Assembly (NCBI GenBank): GCA_015039365.1
Contig: WION01000235.1
Location: 18,717 to 82,716 of the forward strand
DNA length: 64,000 bases
Reading direction: 5' to 3'
Origin: Amanita rubescens
Taxonomy: Eukaryota; Basidiomycota; Agaricomycetes; Agaricales; Amanitaceae
This document shows positions 22,326 to 33,402 of this stretch, piece after piece. The notes under the pieces were generated by a model. The model was not told the origin of the DNA. It searched no databases and saw nothing but the letters and a program-made list of their open reading frames with translations. A program made the translations under genes and the position numbers. Within the stretch, counting starts at the first letter, position 1. Every line of letters begins with the position of its first letter.

Positions 22326-22825
22326 CGCGCGCATCACCGGTACGGGCACATCACTGCCATCGACTGTCATCCTTGACTACATATATGGTGTTGCTGCCTA
22401 TCAACGCTGGGGCAGTGGACGGGACATCGAGGAAGTGATGGTGCAACGTTTTGCCGAGTACTATAAATCTATACCTATACCACCAGCCCCTCCGCACTCA
22501 AGTGACAGCGATAGGTTTTTCAGAACCTGATCATCCCAACGACGGCAATTATATACCCGATCGACGACCGAGAGGGAGAAATCATAGTACCAAAATGTCA
22601 GATGAAATGCTTCGTGCGATGGACAAGGTCCTTGCACTCTCCATGTTGGTCAAGGGAACGACTCCTGAATTGATGGCCGCAGAAAGACAGAGGACGAGAG
22701 GAGGCGGAAGAGTTGCGTGCGAAGGAAGCTAGTCGAGTGAAAGTGCAGCAGTGGATGCAAAGTTCTCCGTGCGTTCTCTCTTACCTCCGGGCTATTTCCC
22801 ATTAGAAGCTGATCTTAGGTCAAAC

Positions 22826-23179
22826 GGAGATATGGGGTAATCGAGCTTTGGGTATATCGGTGATTTTAATTTTTTTTGTCAGCAAGGACAATCCACCAGG
22901 ATGGTTTCCGTTCCTTTGAAATAGAGTTGAGAGGATGTATGCGCGCGAAAGAGAGAGAGAGAGAGAGACAAAACATACACCAGGCCAATGAGGAGCGTAG
23001 GCATACTCTGCGATAGTTCTCGCTTCTTCAGCGTCACCACGCGAGTTGAGGAATTCTTCCTCTTGTTCATTATGCCGTTTTACGCGTCGCTTGATCGTAT
23101 CTACGTCTAGCTCCGGCTTCTTGTCATCTTGTATTGGTTGTGCAATGGGTGACTTGAGGCGAAGTTTTACGACTGGCAT
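22826..23179 (-). pseudogene. SEC63: SEC63 fragment
   Basis: The minus strand from 23179 encodes MPVVKLRLKSPIAQP, a charged linker, and FLNSRGDAEEARTIAEYAYA followed by APHWPG. After an intron-like gap (22980-22914) it reads ERKPSWWIVLADKK, then KITDIP in another frame. This is the order of the C-terminal Sec63/Brl domain of the ER translocation protein Sec63 (APxWP, then KPSWWxVLAD, then the ITDxP step). The J domain and membrane segments are absent, the last exon joins out of frame, and the copy ends abruptly. It is therefore a transported gene scrap. Family assignment is from memory of the motif order only. Confidence 0.6.
22949..22968. repeat. (GA)n microsatellite
   Basis: About ten GA units, inside the intron-like gap of the SEC63 fragment. 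Confidence 0.8.
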
Positions 23180-23189
23180 GGGTAATACT

Positions 23190-23296
23190 AGTAGGTAATG
23201 CCTACGTTTGGTATGGGACAAACGAAGTTGCCTGGCCAAACATTCACAATTGCTAACTGGTCACTGCAGAATTGCCCTCATTTATGCACATGTCCT
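23190..23296. repeat. Dispersed ~100 bp repeat, copy 2
   Basis: Second copy of the element at 18637-18730. It lies exactly at the 3' end of the APH-like gene. The TAA that ends that gene (23284-23282) is inside the repeat, so its insertion or the breakpoint it marks truncated the gene. Confidence 0.7.
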
Positions 23297-24072
23297 CGCT
23301 CGGATCACACTTTCGGCGTGGTTGGGAACCAGCCGCCAACTGCTGTTGAAGAGGCCCAGGAGCTTCGAGATGAGATAGTCCAGCATCGGGCGAAAGCGCT
23401 CGGGCAGCCCTTGCTGGAGCGCCTTGAGGTCCGACAAGTACTCGTCATACAGCGTGGCGCGGTCGGGACACTGCATCGACCTCGGTGTCTCGTCCCATGC
23501 CGAGGCGAAAAACCTGTATGGGTAAAGTCAGCTGCGCGAATTCCTTAACGTGGGTGGAGAGGACGTGGGATGTTGGTGGCGACGACGTACCTGGCAAAGT
23601 CTGGAAGCGTTTGCCGAAGAAGGCGGAAGTTGCCCTTGTGCAGCTCGCCACGGGCAAGATACATCGAGATCCCGCGCACATTGCCCATCGTGTAGATGTC
23701 ACGGAGCCCGCCGACGTTAGCGACAAACTCGTGACGTGGCATGAATCCTTCGTAAGCTCGCTCGACGCACTCGAGAAAAGACATATCTAGGGCAGAGCGG
23801 CCGGAACGGAACTGGACGACGCAAGTGTCAGCGTCGGACACGACGGTGTAGCTGGTTCCACCTTGTACGGATGCTGGGTGGACAGACATGTCCATAAGTC
23901 GTTCAGCCTCTTGGTCGCATAGTTTCTGCGTCGCGGGGGCGTTATTGTAAAAGAAGGTGGATCGTAGTAGATGCTTGGGAACAGTGAGATCAAGATGGTG
24001 ATGGTACTTTCCTTTCGATTTTCCTGTGGTAGGTGGTGGCCCGTCGATGGGCAGGTTTAGGTCGAAAAACAT
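23282..24072 (-). CDS. Chimeric APH-like protein with an RPP30-derived N-terminus, C-terminally truncated
   Basis: Spliced model 24072-23591, 23513-23282 (intron 77 bases), 237 residues. Residues 1-22 (MFFDLNLPIDGPPPTTGKSK and two more) are identical to RPP30, and about 15 bases upstream of the ATG are shared too. From about residue 40 the protein is an aminoglycoside-phosphotransferase-like (kinase-fold) protein: NNAPATQKLCDQEAERLMDM, SYTVVSDADTCVVQFRS, MPRHEFVANVGGL, YTMGNVRGISMYLARGEL, ARFFASAWDETPRSM. Normal family members continue past VPNH into a catalytic loop (NHxDxxxxNI) and a DWxD metal site. Here the frame leaves the family right after VPNHA and stops 13 residues later within a dispersed repeat. 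It therefore lacks the catalytic half and cannot be an active phosphotransferase in the usual sense. Confidence 0.7.
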
Positions 24073-24185
24073 GGTGGATCAATTCAAATGAGTCGGTGCC
24101 GGATATTCCATCTAATAACTCGGTTAACACCTTTGTTTGCTAATGTTACTTGCGTGCCAGTTCGTCAAGCCAGCACCACGCCACC

Positions 24186-25510
24186 ATGGTGAACATTTAT
24201 CTGCCCACCGACCGCGGACAAGTTCTAGCACTATCCATCCCCTTCAGTGACATAGAGAGGCTCTCCGTCCGCCCTGTCAAATGGCTTCGATTTGTTACAT
24301 TCGCCATTTGTGGAGTCCGTGGACATCTTTCCGAGTCTGCAATCCCCAATGGCACCCCTGTCGACTATGAGAGTATCTCCTTTGATAATATTGCCGAAGC
24401 TTACTATTATATTCCTGAGGGTAATATCTGTCGCTTATCGCTAATATTTTGGTTCACGCCCCTATAGGGGATTATCATCTCATCGACCACAAAACAATGA
24501 ACGATCGAATCACCTCCTCTGAGCAAACGACACGCTCTTCACATTTCCGCCGTGATGTCATGGCGCGCGATGGCCCTGTGTGCGTCTTCACAGGGTCCCT
24601 TGCCGATGATTGCGATGCAGCACACCTACTCCCCAAAACCAAGGGCGATGAGGTATGTATCCGTCGTCATTTTTCCGTGTCACCACCGTGCTAAACACCC
24701 TTCTAGTACATTGCGGTTGTTCTCCAAGATCGTCTCAATTCGTACGACGCCGCTCTAGAACCTAGGAATCTAGACATCAACTCTGTTGAGAACGGGATGT
24801 TTTTGAACAAGACTCTACATGCGTCGTTCGCGCTCGGGCGCAGCGCTTTCCTGAAGGTACGTGAAGTAGACATAAATTCCCAAATTTCTGAATCTGGTGA
24901 TCTCTAGACGCCCAACTTTGCTTTGGACCCCGCCGACATCCCTAGGGTTGAGGCAGGTCCAATGCCATCCAGTCGCATCACATTGCATGATTTGGTACCA
25001 GACATTGGCTTCAATCCGATTCGGCAATATGACGCGCGCATCACCGGTACGGGCACATCACTGCCATCTACTGTCATCCTTGACTACATATATGGTGTTG
25101 CTGCCTATCAACGCTGGGGCAGTGGACGGGACATCGAGGAAGTGATGGTGCAACGTTTTGCCGAGTACTATAAATCTATACCTATACCACCAGCCCCTCC
25201 GCACTCAAGTGACAGCGATGGTTTTTCAGAACCTGATCATCCCAACGACGGCGATTATATACCCGATAGACGACCGAGAGGGAGAAATCATAGTACGAAA
25301 ATGTCAGATGAAATGCTTCGTGCGATGGACAAGGTCCTTGCGCTCTCCATGTTGGTCAAGGGAACCACTCCTGAATTGATGGCCGCAGAAAGACAGAGAC
25401 GAGAGGAGGCGGAAGAGTTGCGTGCGAAGGAGGCTAGTCGAGTGAAAGTGCAGCAGTGGATGCAAAGTTCTCCGTGCGTTCTCTCTTACCTCCGGGCTAT
25501 TTTCTACTAG
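24186..25510 (+). CDS. HNH_2 endonuclease-like protein, copy 2 (intact)
   Basis: Spliced model 24186-24420, 24468-24652, 24707-24856, 24908-25510 (introns 47, 54, 51 bases), 390 residues. Residues 1-80 form the usual N-terminal region of basidiomycete HNH_2 proteins (VNIYLPTDRGQ, then the IPFSDIERLS segment). The nuclease core has RDGPVCVFTG, DCDAAHLLPKTKGDEYI, NSVENGMFLNKTLH and FLKTPNFALDPADIP. After it comes a long acidic/proline-rich and then helical basic tail (MSDEMLRAMDKVLALSMLV). HNH domains cut DNA with a metal ion bound by histidine and asparagine. In this lineage the family is highly expanded, often near mobile or duplicated DNA, and of unproven role. The last exon may contain a further intron at about 25469-25510, which would end the protein after QSSPS. 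Confidence 0.85.
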
Positions 25511-25600
25511 AAGCTGATCTTAGGTCAAACGGAGATAACGTATTCCAGTCAAACGCAGATAGTGGGCTATTTCCGCCGGAAGCTGATCTTAGGTCAAACG
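25511..25600 (+). repeat. Small tandem duplication downstream of HNH copy 2
   Basis: 'ggctatttcc/ttct' plus 'gaagctgatcttaggtcaaacg' occurs twice within about 75 bases here and once at 22791-22825, so the duplication block ends in a short local repeat. Confidence 0.6.
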
Positions 25601-25603
25601 TAT

Positions 25604-25875
25604 TCAAGTCAAGCGCGCTATAGGCCGGAACGGAACTGGACGACGGTGTAGCTGGTTCCACCTTGTACGGATTCTGGGTGGACGCATGTCCATAAGTCGT
25701 TTAGCCTCTTGGTCGCATAGTTTCTGCGTCGCGGGGGCGTTATTGCAAAAGAAGGTCGCTATCTGGACCTTAGATAGTTTTGCAATCGAAGCCGCAATGG
25801 CATTCGCCATTGTATCTTGGTGGATCGTAGTAGGTGCTTGGGAACAGTGAGATCGAGATGGTGATGGTAGCTTTG
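25604..25875 (-). pseudogene. APH-like N-terminal fragment
   Basis: Minus strand. Before and around an ATG at 25810 it matches the sequence that follows the RPP30-derived part of the chimeric gene. It contains MANAIAASIAKLSKVQIATF (absent from the chimera), then NNAPATQKLCDQEAKRLMDM, after which frame is lost. It therefore preserves the original start of this APH-like family, which the chimera has lost through a ~57-base deletion. It ends within 270 bases and has no catalytic region. Confidence 0.7.
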
Positions 25876-26353
25876 TTTCGTTGTCTGTGGATCCCCAAGC
25901 ACTTTGGGGTTTAGCGCTTACGTGAAATCATATTCGTTCATGAGAGCCAGCTGCGACAGAATCAAAGAATGTTTCGGTCCGCATTCCACCAGTGTACCCC
26001 GTGCCACGTGGCGGGGTTCCCATATGATAGAAAAGATTATAAGATTAGTCCAGAATTTTTGAATTGCAAAGGCCACCCGGAGCCTCGATGCATTTACGAG
26101 AACCTAGCCCTCAGACTGCGGTATTGCCGGCTGGAGATGGGGGGACTTGGTAGAATCAGGTCATTCGAGAAAATGTCTAGGCTTCAGAATCGTTTGATGT
26201 TGGTTGCCTATTCCTGCTTACCTAATCATGTAAAGCTAGTTCGAACGGTCGCGTCGTGCCTGGACACTACCCAGGCCATTCAGCTGAAATAGAACCGCAT
26301 ACCATGTTACCTCTTAATCCCCTGGAAACCCTTGACAGGAACAAACAGACTTC
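25876..26353. other. Intergenic region before the F-box gene
   Basis: One open plus-strand frame (25969-26292) without recognisable features. Otherwise non-coding; presumably the promoter of the F-box gene. Confidence 0.35.
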
Positions 26354-28569
26354 ATGGACCTTTTTAACCCCAAAATCCTCGACGCATGCATTCGTGACGT
26401 TGCATCCTGCCTCACCGACAACCAGAAGGCAGATTTGTTGCTTTACGCTGTGCGTAGTATACGCATCAACAGGTATGCTTGTTCTGTGTAACCGAGAGGA
26501 TGCTCCTCAATTCTTTCATCTTCCAAGCGATACTCGCACCATAGTCGAGAATGCCATGCAATCTTGCCTACAAATCTCAACTTTGTGTTCAGAAAAGATT
26601 GCAAAGGCTCGAATTCTTCGTGCAAGGGCCAGACTGGCGGCGGGGCTACAATTTAGTGCAAACGAAGGTGTTCTCTCTCCTCTGCGTGATTTGGTCCTTT
26701 TGCCAATCATTCGCATTTTTTGCTCAGACTTGGAAGCGGCGCTAATCGCAGAGCCGGGCAACCCCGAAGCAACGGCACTCCTTCACCATCGATCTGTAGC
26801 TGTCGAGAAGGCACGTGTCTAACGAGCTCTGATTCGTTCTTGCTATTTAAAGGGTGCCTTTGAACAGCTACTGTCTCCCCTTCCCAGGAGTAGGGAACGC
26901 CTCTCAAATGAGATATGGCGAGAGATTGTTTCGTATCTGCCAAGAAAAGACCTCAAATCCCTGTTATTTGTGCCACATGCGGTTTCACGTGTTGCGAGTC
27001 AGCTCCTTTTCAGAGAGTTAGATCTTTACTTCGGGAACATATGTGACGGCGATGAAGATGTTGATTCCTGGAATCAAACTTCATCCTCTGACAGCAAGGG
27101 CGAAGATGTTCGACATGCGCTTCGTAGCGCCGATATCCTGACACGGATCATCGTTGACGATAGCTTTGCAGGGGTTGTGCGGACGTTGAGGTTATATGTG
27201 CCTACGCATGATAAGGATGGTACAATGGCATTCCAAACAGGTAAACGGGATGAACCTCGCATCTGTATGCCTGCCATCTAACAGAAAATCAGGAATGCTC
27301 ACAAATGCCTTGCCGAAATTGACAAATTTGCGCAATGTGCACATCTCTGCTGGTAACGGATGCTTGACTCCGATTTTACTTGTGCTGCAAGCGACCACGC
27401 CTCGTCTAAAGAGCCTCTCACTGTGGTTGGTTTTTTTCACCTGCGTCATATGCACATATCCTCATCCACCTCAGTTCGCCCGACGGTCCCGCAGATCTCT
27501 TTCTCTTCACGTTCGAGCACCTCTCTCACTTTTCGTACCAGACAGACGGCGGGAATTCTAACGCCGTATACAATTTCATTTATCAAAATCAACAGTCCCT
27601 TCGAACTGTCTCCATTCGAAACCAAAGCTGGACTTTCCCCTCGACCGTTCTCTCCATTCGAAATCTGACTCACATCGACTTCCACGGTCACCTCCCTCCA
27701 AACAGCCAAGCCATCGAAGACATCCTCACGCACGGACGGCAACTGGAATCGCTCTTGCTGAGCTGCGGCATCGACTGTACCTCCACATCTCACATCTTCC
27801 GAAGCATGCCCAAAGCGCTCCCTTTCCTTCGCCACTTTTCGTTCACAGTGCATAACGTGAGTAGGCGAGCGAGAGACCCCGACTTGTTCCCAGCCATCGC
27901 AGAATTTCTGCGCGGACGTCAACAACTGAAAACCCTGAGTCTCGTCGTTCAAAATGGAACTATACAATCTTCCGTCGGGTTCGACGCGGCCGTATGGGGT
28001 GTCTTGCCGTCACTCGTGAATCTGAAAACGCTCAAAATTTCTTATCCCTCGGATCTAGCGCCTGGATTGGCTTCTTGGTTGATTCCACGTAGCGTTAGAG
28101 GGTTGGCTTTGACGCTGGATTTTACAAATGCGTCGAGTGGGGGCACGACTAATGCGAGGGACCCGATCTCGTTCCTCGACGTGCGTATTAGTCTCAACAG
28201 TGTTGCTGCGTCAACTGACACCTCATATTATAGCAACTTCGGCCGGGCATACCTCCCGACCTGCGGTATATCAATCTATCGCAGTTCTTAGTGCAGAATG
28301 TGGCACTCATTGTTGAGCGTGGTTTTCCCATGGTACGTGTGATACGTGTGGAGAACAACTATTGGACGGTGGAGAGACATCTGAGAGGACTTGGGGATCT
28401 CAGTGGCCCTGGCCACTCTGTCATCGGAGGAACGCAAGAGGGTGTCTTGTTACAGATGGAGCAGTGGCCTCGAAAGAGAGTGACATGTCATGCTGCGGAG
28501 TGGCTGGAGTGGCTTGGGTGCGGTTGTGCGATTCAGGTTGATTGTCCGGATGCCGCGTTTCCGGAATGA
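26354..28569 (+). CDS. F-box protein with leucine-rich C-terminal region
   Basis: Spliced model 26354-26472, 26528-26667, 26728-26810, 26853-27240, 27293-27425, 27475-28180, 28234-28569, 634 residues with all phases consistent. The intron at 26811-26852 has a GC donor (AAG/gcacgt). The N-terminal 115 residues are helical with a TPR-like look (KIAKARILRARARLAAGLQF, then DLEAALIAEPGNPEA). The F-box follows: RLSNEIWREIVSYLPRKDLK and LLFVPHAVSRVASQLLFREL. The rest has irregular leucine-rich repeats (LPKLTNLRNVHIS, LRTVSIRNQSW, LPFLRHFSF, LPSLVNLKTLKIS), as in substrate receptors of SCF ubiquitin ligases. This TPR-like plus F-box type is much expanded in agaricomycetes. The substrate cannot be told. 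Confidence 0.85.
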
Positions 28570-30116
28570 GCCCGATGAGACGTGATAATATTTAGCATGA
28601 CTATAGTGACTAGGTGGATTTTGTAGTACCTTATACCATAGCTAGTAGCTTGTTGTCCGCTGGCTTCCTTATTCTATGATCACCTGCTTCGGAGAGTTTT
28701 CTGAAGAAAAATGTTTTTGCTGAAGAGAGGAAGAAATGTTGTTCGACGACTGGAGTTTTTCTCATCGGAGGCACTCGAGCCGCACAATGGCAGCTACTCG
28801 TTTTTTTCCTATTGGAGCCGGACTTGAGCGTCAGAGTCTTGAACACTCTTGAACATTCCTTTGAAAGCATCGGGACAGACAAGCACCTACAATTACCGAC
28901 AAATAAGCGCTTACTAAGCGGCGGACAAACTATTTTCCTCCAGACTTCCAGTATCCATGACGACAAACACATGAATTCGACAATGGTCAACGAGGTGAAA
29001 ACCGCAAGTTGCGGCAAATATTATGATAACCAAGCCTAAGGGTATTTCTCCAGCGGAATGGAAACCGTCAGAAGGTTTCACTTTCAGGGTGTGTGGACCG
29101 CGTTGTGACGATCCCCAGGGCCATAGTAAATTTACTGTCTTCCTTCAGATGGTATCGTAAGCATCTCTTCGATGTTTCGCTCGCGAAGACAACTAAATAC
29201 GTTTTCGGCTGCCATCCATCCAGCTTGGGCAAACCTTAAACTTGGTATCTATAGCCGATGGTGGAATGTTCCATTATATTTTGGCTGAGAAGCTTGAGAA
29301 GTGGCGAAAGTGGAACAGGTGATGCAAGTTTCCCAGCTGCGGAAGTCGACGATCTGCGGCGCTCAGAAGGGCACAGTTCTTATCATCGCGTAAGTCTCTA
29401 GTTCTTGACGGTGAACTCACTAATATTAACGGAAGCTCGTGGAACTACCCCAAGACATTGAACTCCATGGCGGTATTTTTGCCGGATCTGAAAATTATCA
29501 GAGTTTTCACCGAGGTATGCCATGCCTCTGACCAATTTACTATCTAGAGCGTATCGCGTTATTCTTATAGTAGTACCCTAACTCACCAAATTTCTCGAAT
29601 TGGGTGCAAGGCCGGATTCTCCAGCTAGAGATAGCGATCGGTGACAATGACGGAATCAAGAAGCGCAAGAATTGGCGAAGTTTTGCGCGCGAAATCCATT
29701 TTCCTGTCATTGTCTGGTATTCCTTCCAAGATTGCGGCAGATCCTGCAATAAATCTTTTAATGTAAGCGAGCCTTTCGACGTTCCAAGATGCTCGCAAGT
29801 CTAATCCAGTTGTTAGTTCTTGCCAAGAGGGTGGATGGGGTATTGTGAACCTTGTTCCCGTACGTTGTCACTACCCCTGATGGAAGAGGTTGTGGCAAAG
29901 AATGATGACATGAAAAGTGCCATCTTCCATCGGTCCAGAAGAGACTAACAAAAAAGACATAGCGCATGTTACCGAAGCAGTGCGGCAGTATGGCCTTCCA
30001 GTGAACTGTCTTTGCGTTGAACTAACCTAAACAAACGGCTACCGTATCACAACACACTGCATTTCAATGCTTGTTACAATACTGTACATATCCTCCGGGT
30101 ATGATATGATTTACGA
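28570..30116. other. 1.5 kb region, possible degenerate gene at 29.3-29.8 kb
   Basis: A coding-like plus-strand stretch at about 29326-29515 (SFPAAEVDDLRRSEGHSSY, then an intron-like gap, then LVELPQDIELHGGIFAGS) and an open frame at 29604-29804 could be exons of an unrecognised gene. They lack a start, a domain and consistent joins. The frame at 28631-29017 (minus) is low-complexity and unsupported. Confidence 0.3.
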
Positions 30117-30639
30117 TCAATTCTCGACCACGATCACCTCCTCCACCTGTTTGGATGCTGAAATAGTAATTTGTTATCTCAGTACCCGAAGTGAATGGAG
30201 CTGAGGCGAGAATTTACCTGCGTGCTTCGCCTTCTGTTGGTCAATGAAATCTAAACCCTTGGTTGAGACCATGTGGGTGATGAAGGCAGCAGCGCCAGCA
30301 GCGCTTAAACAATGTATAAGCCACGAGAACAGCTTAATGCGGGAGCAAACGTACGCGATCTCTTTAGCCTTCGCATGGTTGTCGGGTTTACCGTTTGCTT
30401 CACAGTGCTTTTCATATACTTTGGCACCCTGGTTGGATCTCCAAGTCAAAGAACATTCAAATATAAGAATCGGACACATGCCTCGTAGGCTGCAGCTGCA
30501 GCAAGGAGATCGAAGGTGATGTTGCCCTTGTGGCCATCGGTCACCTGGGAACATTCCATCAGCAGACGTCAAAGTGTGGCCAAAGAACAGCGTTTACCTG
30601 CTGGTGGCTGTCTTGCGAGAAAGCGTCGAGTAAGCCCAT
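30117..30639 (-). CDS. CipC-like protein (DUF3759)
   Basis: Spliced model 30639-30598, 30544-30482, 30428-30355, 30303-30218, 30157-30117, 101 residues. The start MGLLDAFSQDSHQQV, then FDLLAAAAAYEGAKVYEKHC, NGKPDNHAKAKEIA, AFITHMVSTKGLDFIDQQKA and KHA follow the conserved order of the CipC/DUF3759 family. These are about 100-residue intracellular helical proteins. Expression of members is reported to rise under antibiotic, lignocellulose or other stress in fungi; the molecular function is unknown. The intron at 30481-30429 starts with GC (GAG/gcatgt), and the family alignment (AAYE/GAKVYE) confirms that join. The start is fixed by the family's short conserved N-terminus. Confidence 0.85.
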
Positions 30640-31615
30640 GTTTGTTAAGTTGAGATAAGAGAGGTAAGGATTGGTTTTTGGGATTTCAGCATTTATATAT
30701 TGCTGCGGGCATTGGCGGTATAATCATGTGGCGCAATTCTGAACAGAGAAAGCGATGCAAGATCCTCCATTAGGTAGAAAAAAGAAGACGACCTTCCTTC
30801 TGATCGCGGGTCATCTGTTCTGTGCTATCGATGCAGAGGGTAATCAGTTGTGATCAATTGCAATCTGATCTGTTGTCCGACGCCTTTTGGAATCGGCAGT
30901 CAACGGCCGAATTGACAACCTCTGAAATGGGTTTTACGCTGTTCGAATAGGCCAAGCGAACTGTCACTACTGTCGCTTTGGCCATCTTCTATGTATAGCG
31001 TGACAAATACGCACGCTGTCACTTGCGAGTTTTATAAATTTGAGTCTCTGACCCAAACGCGATGTTTATTTTTGTGTGGGGCGCGTCGCCTTCGCAACCG
31101 ATCTCGCATTGCCACCCAAAGTTCGGCTTTCCAATGGCAGCGTCGTGGTCTGTCGTGGTGCATAAAATCATCCACGCGCGTGATTATTTATATTTATGAT
31201 CGTCATGGATGCCACCCAAGTGCCTCCGCAGCCACATAGATCTTTCCTGCACTACCATAGACGACCCGCGATGGTGCTGCTCGATAGACTTGAATCTAGC
31301 ATAGGGCACTTGACCATTTGCGGTACGTTTCATCATGTTTCGCTTGAAATAGTAGGCTCTCTCATCAAAATTCATCATGTCCTACATAGACTGAAGGTGT
31401 GGCTCATAGCTATATTCAGAAATCTCGATTATCGATATCAAGGAATGATGAACAAAACGACGTGACGTTGACATTGAGCGGTGTTCTGCATGTGCGCAAC
31501 CTAGAAACACGTCTGGAGTCTGATCATCTCCAATAGCATGAAGTCGAATTCAACTGAGTTATTATTACAGACGAATACAACAATGACACCTCGTAATTTA
31601 CACGTACACCAGCAA
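30640..31615. other. Intergenic region
   Basis: CipC promoter at the left (AT-rich, with 'tttatatatt' near 30692). Nothing else supported. Confidence 0.45.
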
Positions 31616-33365
31616 CTATAACACGAAGACAAGCAAATCTCCACTCGCCGAACCAATAGCAATTCGACCTGTAATCTCATCGTAATCCAACGCAGTCCAA
31701 TTGTTACTATCGTTAACATAAATCGTCGATATATCAATATCAGTATTACCATCTGGGGCACCGTTTCCTGCCCCAACCCCATCTGGAGATAACGGACCAT
31801 GGAACACAGCAGCCATGAGTCGCTGGTCTGACCGTTCGATATACGGAACGATCTGCAACGGTGATTCGTCGTCGCTAAAGTAGAGTCCGCCTACGGAAAG
31901 GTCTTGTGGGTTTATCCAGACTGCGGTGCCGCTCCTGCCTAGGATCATGTTTGATCTGTGGAGAAGTCGTCCAAGGGATCCCCGGAGGTTGGGGATTTGG
32001 GATCGCGGCACGGGAGGGAAGAGATATGGGAGATTAGAGGATGGTTTGCGTCCTGTTTGTATTGTCGACTCATGTATTGATGAAGGCGTAAGAGGGTGGA
32101 TTGGGGCTTCTGGGTCGTACGAAGGATTTGGAAGAAGAACGTGATGCTCAATGCTGTGCGCGGCAGAGTGCCATGGGTCATTGTTCTTTCGTCTGAGGAG
32201 CAACGAGATGGATTGTGGGGATTCTCCGTTACGGGTTGTGCCATTGAATATGGGTTGAACAGGTGTAGCTGTGATCCCATCGATCCAACCGAAATGGTAT
32301 TGTGCGATGGGGGCGTAGGTTACCGGAGATTCGTCCTTCGCCTTGAGCTCCGGAAATGGGAAGAGAGATATCGACACGTCGCGAACGGCAAGAATACTGT
32401 TGGTAGAGCGAGAGAATATGATTTGGCTGCAGACGTTATGCTGCCGGAAGATCATGGTCAATTCAAAGATAGCTGTTATAGAACGGAAGTTTGACCTGAA
32501 ATGGAGTTCCTTCATCGTCTTGACAGCTCAAGGTTGCATGTTTGTTATCTCTCCAGTTCCATATACTAATCTGAGATCGTTCGTCGCTTAATCCGACAAT
32601 GTCTCCTTGCAGCGATACCGGGACGAAGTTTGTAGGGAATGACGTAACAATATTGAAGGATACTGTCTCTCCTTCCGTAATAACAGAGAGAATATACAAC
32701 ATTTCTTTCCTAGGCTAATCTCAGAATCAGGATGCAGTACAATCGATAACAATGACAGACGCTTCATGAAGCAGGGCTATTGCAAGAGTGGCCGTGGACG
32801 TGGGGTCCGAATTGAGGCAAAATTTCTTGAAAATACCACCCTTTGGTGACCATTTGCAAGTTTGCAGTTGACGACCTGAACCTAAGCTTGATATATCCCA
32901 CAAAGTTAAGACGGACCAAACGCTTTTAGAAGCGGTGATGAGCCATCTGTCGTCGTGACCAGGCAGAAACCGGACATCTGAAATGTTGGCGCCGGAAACT
33001 GAATCGTTAAACAAAATTGAACGTGGTCGAAGGCTTTTGGATCGCCATTTTTGTCCGAGCTGATAGGCATGACGTGTTAACCGTTCCAGGTTTGCGATGG
33101 ACAGGGAATCAAGAGGAACATTCGGAAACGGATATCCCTGTGCTAAAATGTATCTTATACAGGCATTGGTCCATACGATTCGAGTATGGGTCAAGCTGTA
33201 TAGTCGCTTGCATGTCTGACCTGTGAATTAGCAAGGCGTCGAGGTAGAAACGTGATCCCTTGCGATAGTGACCTTCCTGATAGAGAGCAGGTCCGAGGGT
33301 TCTATCCAGGATAGAGTGAATATCAGGATATCATCGTGAAGGTCGGTCAGCGAAGAGCCCGTCAT
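31616..33365 (-). CDS. F-box protein with WD/propeller-like C-terminus
   Basis: Inferred exons 33365-33273, 33215-32751, 32714-32496, 32440-31616, 533 residues. The F-box is at the N-terminus: LTDLHDDILIFTLSW, then LSIRKTCKRLYSLTH, with RKTC formed by splicing at 33272-33216. What follows resembles the irregular beta-propeller of basidiomycete F-box/WD proteins: ISDVRFLPGHDDRWLITASK, VLTLWDISS, VSLQGDIVGLSDERSQISIW, a long loop region, then NWTALDYDEITGRIAIGSAS, GDLLVF. Presumably an SCF ubiquitin-ligase substrate receptor. The 36-base intron at 32750-32715 is the weakest join: it removes three in-frame stops and is unusually short, so a small deletion or an extra exon is possible. The start is 38 bases from a truncated QCR6 copy on the other strand. 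Confidence 0.78.
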
Positions 33366-33402
33366 CGTTCGGATGAGCGTGAGCGATATCGGCTACTCTT
33401 GC

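Noticed and set aside
22189..22530. Apparent plus-strand gene in HNH copy 1's exon 4
   Set aside because: It is a frame artefact: it mixes the out-of-frame start of exon 4 with the in-frame part after the extra base.
28631..29017. Minus-strand frame downstream of the F-box gene
   Set aside because: Low-complexity, no start context, no family signal; sits in the 3' flank.
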